This document shows positions 57,551-64,000 of a DNA stretch of 64,000 bases, piece by piece. Under the pieces are notes generated by a model. That model ran no database searches. It was not told the DNA's origin and saw nothing but the letters and a program-made list of their open reading frames with translations. Position numbers and translations under genes: made by a program. Each line of letters starts with the position of its first letter. Within the stretch, counting starts at the first letter, position 1. Source of the DNA: Lasiosphaeris hirsuta (Eukaryota; Ascomycota; Sordariomycetes; Sordariales; Lasiosphaeriaceae); contig JAUKUA010000005.1 of NCBI GenBank assembly GCA_030549175.1, positions 868,001 to 932,000 on the forward strand. Direction: 5' to 3'.

Positions 57551-57656
57551 AAGAGGGGTATGGTAATGTACAGTACCTAATTTTGCATATAAATTTTGCC
57601 TGTGTGGAAGTCACTCGACATTGACTGATCTGGTTAGTGGTGGCTTGAATGTTCCA

Positions 57657-57685
57657 CGCTAACATTCATTACCCCGGGGGAGGTG
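57657..57685 (-). repeat. Right terminal inverted repeat of the Tc1/mariner element
   Basis: 29 bp followed by TA; it differs from the left repeat only at the terminal base (C instead of T when read inward). Confidence 0.92.
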
Positions 57686-57913
57686 TACAGTTGGTACATG
57701 CGATTTAGCCCGCTTGCCCACCTCCCAGCCGGGCCTGGAAGCTCGCGAATGCTGCCGGCGTGCCGCACACAAGCGCGCAGGGCAAACGTAATACAAACGC
57801 AAACACAGGTCCCCAAGAAGCAGGACGTCAAAGGCCGCGCCGCTTCAGGGTTAACAGCGATGTTGAACAAGTGAACACCATCATCAGACCGGACGACATA
57901 GGAACGACACGCA

Positions 57914-59839
57914 ATGGCGTGCCCAGGCCCGGCACAGCGGCTGCTGCGCTACTTGCCCTTCTCAGCGGCCACGACGCCGCTCCAAGCCCTGACGTATCTC
58001 CTGGGCATCTCGCTCTTCAGCATCTCGTTCCTAGTCTTCCTCAACAGCACCGTCTCGTTTGTCATCACCGACCTGATTGGCATCAAAAAGGGCGTCGGCG
58101 ACATCGTTGGCACCCTGGGCTTCGTTGACGAGCTCGTGGCTCTCGTCGCCTGTCCCATCTGGGGCCTCGTATCGGACCGCGCCGGAGTGCGCTATGTCGC
58201 CGTTGCCGGCTACACAATCATCGGCCTGGCCCTGATCCTCTTCGTCCAGGCCCGCAATGTGTACCCGCAGCTTCTGCTGGCGCGGGTCTTCTTCGCCGTG
58301 GGTGCTACCGCTGCGTGAGTTGCCCCGCATATCCGGGATATGATACTGGGCCATCGAACTGATCACCACGCTGTGCATGTCTAGGGCGACCATGGTGACG
58401 GCCATTCTACCGTCGCTGACGCAGGAGAACCAGCCGGCTGCCGAGGCAGCCCCGAAGCCGCCCCCGATCGTCCGGACGAGCGTTGCGCTGTCTGTGGATT
58501 CCGAAATGACCATCACCCCTGAGCGGTTCCGGAACAGCAGCGCCGGTAGCAACTATGCTACTTCGGATGATGGCGAAGACGAAGGATCTCGGCACGGAGG
58601 GGGAGGAAAACCCTCGGCGCTTGCCGGATACGTCGGACTCTTCACCGGCTGTGGCGCATTGGTCGCCCTTACGCTTTTCCTCCCGCTGCTCTCCCGCTTC
58701 AGTGCCGTCGACGGCGCTACTACTGGCCAGGGGGTCACATATAGCTACTATGTAGTGGGAGTGACTTCCCTCGCTGTATCTGTGTTTGTCTTCTTCGGCC
58801 TGCGCGGCCTTCAAGGGGAGGAGGGGAAGGGATGGCGTACACTGTTTGGATCACGAGGAACGGCCCCTGACGGTTCAGCCTCGCGGTACACAACCGTTCC
58901 CAAGCATGTAAGACCGGTCCGATCTAGCTACATATTTTCGGCAGCTGCTGACATCACGCTCGACAGAAAATCCTCCCATATTGGCATCTCCTCAAAGACT
59001 CCGTCCGCCTAGGTTTCACCGACTCCGAGATCGCTCTCGGCTACCTGGGCGGCTTTGTCGCGCGCGCGTCGACTGTTGCCATATCCCTCTTCATGCCTCT
59101 CTTTATCAACACCTTCTTCATTGGGAACGGCTTCTGCACCGGCTCCCCCAACGATACCACCCCAGAACTCAAAGAGGAGTGCCGCCAGGCCTACATCCTC
59201 TCATCCATCCTGACCGGCGTCGCCCAACTCGTAGGCCTCATCTGCGCTCCCGTCTTCGGGTATCTGTCCAGCCGCACCGGCGCCGTGAACTACCCCATCG
59301 TGGTAGCCACGACGTTTGGCATTGCCGGGTACATCACCTTCCCGCAGCTGCGCAGCCCCGAGTTCGCCGATAAGGAGGGCCGCGGCGGTAGCCCCGTCGT
59401 CTTCTTGTTCGCCGCACTCATCGGCGTCAGCCAGATCGGCGCCATCGTCTGCAGCCTCGGCTCGCTCGGCCGCGGTGTGCTCAAGGTTGACGTCGTCAAC
59501 GTCCTGACGCGCCCAAACGGCGACCAGGAGACCCTGATCGAACATCCCGATGGGCCGGGGGATACGGCGCCGCTGCTGGAGAACGAGGCGGCATTACCCG
59601 AGGATACTGTGTCGAGGGTCAGACTCAAGGGCTCGGTTGCGGGTGTGTACTCGTGGTGCGGCGGGGCGGCGATTTTGTTGTTAACGAAGCTGGGCGGGTA
59701 TCTATTCGACTCTTGGTCGCCGGGTGCGCCGTTTTACCTCATGGCTATCTTTAACGGCATGTTGTTGTTGGCGAGCACGGCGATTGATATTGGGAGGGTC
59801 GTCAAAGCAAAGAGGGTCAGTGGAGTGAGATTAACTTGA
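57914..59839 (+). CDS. Major facilitator superfamily transporter
   Basis: Three exons, 57914-58314, 58385-58907 and 58967-59839, give 598 aa. Junctions ATA|ATMVTAIL and TTVPKH|KILPYWHLLKDSVRLGF are in phase. Hydrophobic helices are spread over the whole length, with the MFS loop 2-3 signature visible as GLVSDRAGVRYVAVAG. A hydrophilic insert (about 145-210, containing SNYATSDDGEDEGSRHGGGGK) separates helices in the first half, and a second loop of acidic and Pro residues (TRPNGDQETLIEHPDGPGD) lies late in the protein. Substrate cannot be inferred. The gene is read away from sideroflexin; the transposon ends 229 bases before this ATG. Confidence 0.88.
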
Positions 59840-60032
59840 TGGATTTGAGTTCTACAGCATGATCACAGAATTAGGACACGTGAAAGGGACGAGAATAGGC
59901 GATTGGAAAGATAAAAATGTATTTTGGCGTTGAGCATGGCTAGGGTTACTACAATCTGACAAACCGAGAAGATTTTATCGTCTTGACCTTGTGGCAAGTC
60001 GAAGGGTCAAAAGAGATGGGCGACTGACTCAC

Positions 60033-60497
60033 TTAGGACCAGTGGCACAACAAGTTCAGCTTTCTCTGGCTATATTTGAATTCGGGGAAGGAGTGGTATT
60101 CGTGCTTATACACAGCAGCTTCTGTCTCCGCCTTCGTCTCCATCTCCGTCCCCGTCTTGGAGGATGTCGGTCCCAAGGCCGCGGAATCCGCCTGGTCATC
60201 TGTACGGGAAGCCGGCTGGATCTCCTTTGCTGGAAGGTCGGCAGGGGGCTCTCGGCTCGCAACCGGCTCGGGGTTATCACTTACTTGGGCTTGCGCCTCT
60301 CCTCCTCTCTCTTCCGCACTGCCCACGGGAGTATCACCAGCATCGGTGCCACACTCGGCACCACACTCGGCACCACACTCGGCACCACTCTCCGTACCGG
60401 CATCAGCGCTCACGCTACAATTGACATCGACGTTGCTTTGAATACCACTGCTTGTGTCCTCAACCTGGAGGAGATAAGCTACTTCAACCAACGCCAT
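60033..60497 (-). CDS. Doubtful small acidic protein with GAEC repeats
   Basis: Open frame of 154 aa from an ATG in good context (GCCATGG at 60497). It starts MALVEVAYLLQVEDTSSG, contains three tandem GAEC units, and continues Glu/Thr/Ala/Pro-rich to CHWS. A third of the protein is charged or small residues, so it would be largely disordered. The stop TAA overlaps the sequence AAGTGAGTC, a good splice donor, so the exon might continue differently. I do not recognise it. The opposite strand is open over a similar length but reads Arg/Leu-rich low-complexity sequence. It could be non-coding. Confidence 0.3.
   Translation of the reverse strand: MALVEVAYLLQVEDTSSGIQSNVDVNCSVSADAGTESGAECGAECGAECGTDAGDTPVGSAEERGGEAQAQVSDNPEPVASREPPADLPAKEIQPASRTDDQADSAALGPTSSKTGTEMETKAETEAAVYKHEYHSFPEFKYSQRKLNLLCHWS
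60349..60384. repeat. Three 12-bp tandem repeats
   Basis: CCACACTCGGCA repeated three times perfectly, with a partial fourth. It encodes the GAEC repeats of the doubtful minus-strand ORF. Confidence 0.85.
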
Positions 60498-61545
60498 GGC
60501 TGGGTTGGGTGCCGTTAAACGTTGGATCTCAAACAATGCAGACAAAAGAGGAACAAAACCCCCAAACTTCACAAAGCTCTAGAAGGATGCCTGTACCAGA
60601 ATAGAAGTCGGCGGGACCAAGGATCGTTTATAGGGGGGACGAGGTGGGCTGGTTGGACTCGGAACAGAGAGACTGTCTGTCGCGCTGACGCCCCTATCCC
60701 GGAGCACAGTAAAGCTGTCTTCCCCACAGGTTCCAAGTCCGAGGCGAGCGGTATGCCGAGGCAAGTATCCGGCTTAGACGTGGTTTCTCTTCCCGTACAA
60801 GTGAAGGTGCAATATGCTAATTCTCTAGCCAATTACCGAGTCCTTCCCGGTGCAAACAAAAGAAGCCTTGCATACGATAACTTTGTCTTGACCCAACGGA
60901 CCGCCCGTTCAGAAGTTGGAAACAAAGAACTGCCGAGCGGAAGTACATGATGAAACAACAAGAAACATTTACCGTCTGTACATCCGAGTCTGCCACTCCG
61001 GAACCACAGTGCAAGCAGACCAAACCCGGCCCGGTACGCAAGTCAACATTTCGGGAGACACCAAGTCCGGGGCGGCTGCAGGTCAACATGCATGATGCCT
61101 TGCAGATTACTGCATCGTGGGGGGTCAGTCACACAAGCCGGGGTGGAAAGGATAGAGGACACATGTAGCACAATTGCAAAGAAGAAACCCGACTCTACCA
61201 GTACAGAGATGTCAAAGAAAATGGCCACCGCCGAAGTAAATATCCCACGCCAACCATTTTCCGGAACACGGTGCGCAGGCATCATAGGGAACGAAGCCAT
61301 TCTGGGGGTACGGTTTTCTGGAAATAAAGAACCATTTTCTCTTTGCTTTTCTCTGAATTGGGGGCCAACAACGCCGTCATTCGGGTGCCGCCAGTGAATG
61401 ACATCAAACAACCAGCTGTACGCCAGCTACTTTTATCCCCTTTTCTCCGATTAACCTTCCCGTGACCGTCGCAAACTCGAGGAAATTCGGGAGGCCAAGG
61501 CCGAAGTGCCTGGTCTCGCCTGTGTTGTTCCAAGGTGCGAATGGC
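60498..61545. other. Intergenic region, 3' flank of the Stm1-like gene
   Basis: About 1 kb with only short ORFs of irregular composition on both strands. No gene is supported. Confidence 0.45.
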
Positions 61546-62990
61546 TTACTTGCCGCCGAGGCTGGGGAAAGCACTCTCGTCGTTGGGGTTGACGGGGGCG
61601 CCACCGGCAGTCGGAGCCCTGTTCTCGGTGCCGCGGGCAGCACCACGGTTACCGCGGAACTCGCCGCGAGGGGCGCCGCGGCCGCGGCCGCGAGCGCCAT
61701 CACCCCGGGCACCATCGCCACGGCCACGACCGCTACCGCCGCCACGGCCACCACGGCCAGGGCGCTCAGGCTCGATATACCTGTTCTCAAGCTCGACAAC
61801 CTGCTTGACCTTGCGCTCACGCTCGCGCTTGGACTTGCCACCGCTGGCGGCAAAGTAGTCCTCACCCTCTTCTTTGACAATGGCCTTGGTGTTGGCCCAC
61901 TTCTTGTCCTCCTTAATACCCTCGTTGGCCTTGCGGAGAGCCAGAGCGCGCTCAGACTCGAGAGCAAGCTTCTGCTCGGCGACCTCGGCAAGATACTGGT
62001 CGTAGGTCTTGTAGTTATCCTCGGGGTTCTCCTCCTTGGCCTCCTCAGTCTCGGGGATGGCGTCGGTGGTCGCCTCCTTCTGTTCAGTCTTGGCGATCTC
62101 CTCGCCGGCGACCTCATCCTTCAGCTCGGCCTCACCCTCAGTGGCGCCCCAGCCGGCAGCGGCCTGCTTCTCGGAGCCACTAGATACGGTCGTTAGAACA
62201 TGGTAGATTAGAAACGAGTAGAGTGAAACCTACCCGGCAACGTGCTTGCTGTGACGGTCATCGCTACTACGAGGACGTCCGCCACCACGGCCTAAATATA
62301 ATCATCATTAGTACAAATGCGCAGTCTCAAGGCAGGGACTGCAGCTTACCACCACGGACGCGGGCATTAGCGCCACCACGGGGAGCACCGCGGGGAGCGG
62401 ACTCATCAGTGGGTTTGCCACGGTTGCGATCAGCGCCGGCATTGCGATCGCGGAAAGCTATAATCACAAGCGCGTCAGAAAAGGAGCTGTTGGAGGAATA
62501 GAGCGCGCTGACGTACCAGCCTCGCTACCGCTGGGCCCACCACGACGGTTGCTGGTCACCGCAGCCTTAGCGGCAGCGGGAGCCGAACCATCGGTGTTGC
62601 GCTTAGCAGTGTGGGTTGTCGTCTTCTCGACGGTCTTCACCGGTGCCGGAGGGCCATCGGTGTCCTCAACATCGTTACCTAGAGGTTGAACGCGTCAGTT
62701 TGCGATATCCAACGGCGATTCCCATCCCCGGTCGTCAAAAATTTTCTCCCGAGGGTGTGAGGTGTGGCGGGTAACCAACCGAGGAGGTCGAACAGGTTCT
62801 GCAGGCGAAAGACGAGTCAGTTCTCAATTCCAGATCCAATCATGATGGGACGAATCGTGTGCTCGATCGCGACAACGGGATTGCGCGACGGATGGCTCAC
62901 AACGGGGTCGTCGGGAGCTTTGGGCAGAGGCTCGCGAGCTCCCAACGTCTATGGCAGGAGGGTGGCACGTACCTTTGAGGCGACCGACAT
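61546..62990 (-). CDS. stm1: Stm1-like ribosome-binding protein (HABP4/PAI-RBP1 domain, RGG-rich)
   Basis: Six exons on the minus strand: 62990-62973 (18 nt), 62798-62780 (19 nt), 62678-62517, 62457-62350, 62291-62234 and 62179-61546, giving 332 aa with all phases consistent. The N-terminus MSVASKNLFDLLGNDVED is the Stm1 signature. Next come an Arg/Gly-rich middle (VRGGRGGRPRSSDDRHSKHVAGG) and an acidic stretch. The helical HABP4/PAI-RBP1 segment (TYDQYLAEVAEQKLALESERALALRKANEG) follows, and then C-terminal RGG repeats (RGRGRGAPRGEFRGNRG). Yeast Stm1 threads through the mRNA channel of idle 80S ribosomes and preserves them during nutrient stress. The two micro-exons at the start explain why no long open frame begins at this ATG. 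The assignment rests on the N-terminal motif, domain order and RGG tail. Confidence 0.9.
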
Positions 62991-64000
62991 CTTGTCGCCG
63001 TGCTTTATCGCCTTTCAAGGCGGTGGTTGTAGAGGCGACCAAAAGCTCCGTAGGAGTTGGAGGAGGGAAAAAATGAACCGAAGTTAGCACCTAGCAGGAC
63101 ATGCCCTGGTATGAAATGCGCTTCTGGTTGCTCGACGATGACGACGGATTCGCTGGAGGTCGTGTCAACGGCGGAAGTGTTTGGAGATTGGCGCTGTTTG
63201 GCCCAATTCCTTCCTGGCGAGTTCAAGCACGGGCCACATGCGCCCCGCTGTTGGTGCTCATGGAGAGTCGGCGTTTTTTCTTTTTTCGAAAATTCTCAGT
63301 GCGCAGAGGTTATTCCATTCTTAGGGCTACCTCAGCCCGCTGTCCGAATAACGACTTGGGCCTTCCCTGATGACCTGATATTGATGCAAACGCTGTTCAG
63401 GACGCAACCAGAAATTTCTCCTCAATTCCCTGCTCGATTTTTTTTTCTTCTTGGCCAGCAGACTACGAATTACAATGCGTCAATGTCAGAGGCAGGAGTT
63501 GATGGAATTGCACAGACGATTGCATTGCGCACAGCAGTTTCGGCAGTCAGCAACTCTGAGTCTTTGTCTGCCATTCCGCTTTCGGGGTTGATGAATTTGT
63601 TGAGCCCAAATGGGTTCCAGGGCAATCGGTGTGGTTTGATTATAATGACTTGTCGCTTGCTACCTATACCATCTACCATACATACTATTCAAAAGATTGC
63701 AGGCGGTGCTCGAACTGCTTGATTACATGAATGAAAACCTTTATGCAAAGCTTTGAAGCCATGTGATCTCAAGGAAGTTGTGTGGTGTCCGAAATGCTTT
63801 ACAAAGAGAAACCACCGGCAGCGGTTCTTTTTGGCGTATACACTCGGGCGCTTTTTTATTTATCGAGCTAAATCAGGTTAGAACTGCGACGTGCATGGAG
63901 GACGAAGCGATACCAATTGCTCGCCTCTACCGTAAATCAAACGCCGCGGAAGATCAACTTTGCTGGCCCGGGAGTTGGGCTTGGTCTTATGAAGGCCATT
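62991..64000. other. Upstream region of the Stm1-like gene to the window edge
   Basis: Promoter and probable 5' leader of the minus-strand Stm1-like gene. A 69-codon minus-strand frame (63679-63470) begins with ATG and has balanced composition, but has no recognisable motif and no visible splice continuation. The window ends without another gene start that I can support. Confidence 0.4.

Larger units (their letters stand above)
56204..57685 (+). mobile_element. Complete Tc1/mariner-type DNA transposon (1,482 bp)
   Basis: The element is bounded by 29-bp terminal inverted repeats: left 56204-56232 (TACCTCCCCCGGGGTAATGA...) and right 57657-57685, identical except for the outermost base. Each end is flanked by TA (56202-56203 and 57686-57687), the target duplication of Tc1/mariner elements. 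One intact transposase gene fills the interior. A further 11-bp inverted repeat (GAGGTCACTTT at 56302-56312 and its complement at 56330-56340) lies 76 bases before the ATG. The lack of stops or C-to-T decay indicates a young or still mobile copy. It sits in the divergent promoter of sideroflexin and the MFS gene. Confidence 0.93.

Noticed and set aside
63057..63722. 221-codon plus-strand ORF upstream of the Stm1-like gene
   Set aside because: Contains runs from T tracts, has no recognisable domain and overlaps the promoter of the divergently read gene; no splice-supported extension.
1..64000. CRISPR arrays, operons, prokaryotic promoters or riboswitches
   Set aside because: Spliced genes and an intron-bearing tRNA show nuclear fungal DNA; no regularly spaced repeat array was seen.

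Overview
The window looks like nuclear DNA of a filamentous ascomycete (Pezizomycotina, most likely a Sordariomycete). Genes are GC-rich and cut by short introns (most 55-180 nt) with GTAAGT/GTATGT-type donors. Many proteins carry long Pro/Gln/Gly/Ser-rich disordered tracts, intergenic spaces are 0.3-5 kb, and one proline tRNA has an intron. Gene order shows no operon logic and no biosynthetic cluster. Exon boundaries were worked out by hand from splice consensus, reading-frame phase and protein-family continuity.

Left part (1-18 kb): a Vam7-type vacuolar Qc-SNARE (+), an orphan two-pass membrane protein with a very long charged helix (+), a class II (PDE1-type) cyclic-nucleotide phosphodiesterase (-, 803-nt intron), and an unrecognised 701-aa protein with a zinc-finger-like patch (-). 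Middle part (18-44 kb): a 1,928-aa CPS1/DIP2-type protein (DMAP1-binding domain plus two adenylation-like domains, +), a secreted GH16 glucanase (-) divergent from a flavin-reductase-like protein (+), a single-pass sensor-like membrane protein (+), the DEAD-box ribosome-assembly helicase Drs1 (+), an App1-type phosphatidate phosphatase (+) and the long-form tRNase Z (+). Right part (44-64 kb): tRNA-Pro(AGG) (-), a six-exon LAMMER kinase (-), a 5.2-kb stretch with no gene I can support, sideroflexin (-), an intact Tc1/mariner element, an MFS transporter (+), a doubtful small acidic ORF (-) and an Stm1-like ribosome-binding protein (-).

Most genes are housekeeping: vacuole fusion, cAMP turnover, ribosome assembly and preservation, tRNA 3' processing, mitochondrial amino-acid transport and lipid signalling. 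The features most worth a second look are: (i) an open, in-frame 118-codon extension behind the Vam7 TGA stop that encodes an acidic linker and a membrane-anchor-like hydrophobic segment; (ii) a structurally complete DD34E Tc1-type transposon with near-perfect 29-bp inverted repeats sitting in the divergent promoter of sideroflexin and the MFS gene; (iii) an ATG-less 636-nt open frame upstream of the App1 start; and (iv) an in-frame upstream ATG that would give the flavoprotein a mitochondrial-type presequence.
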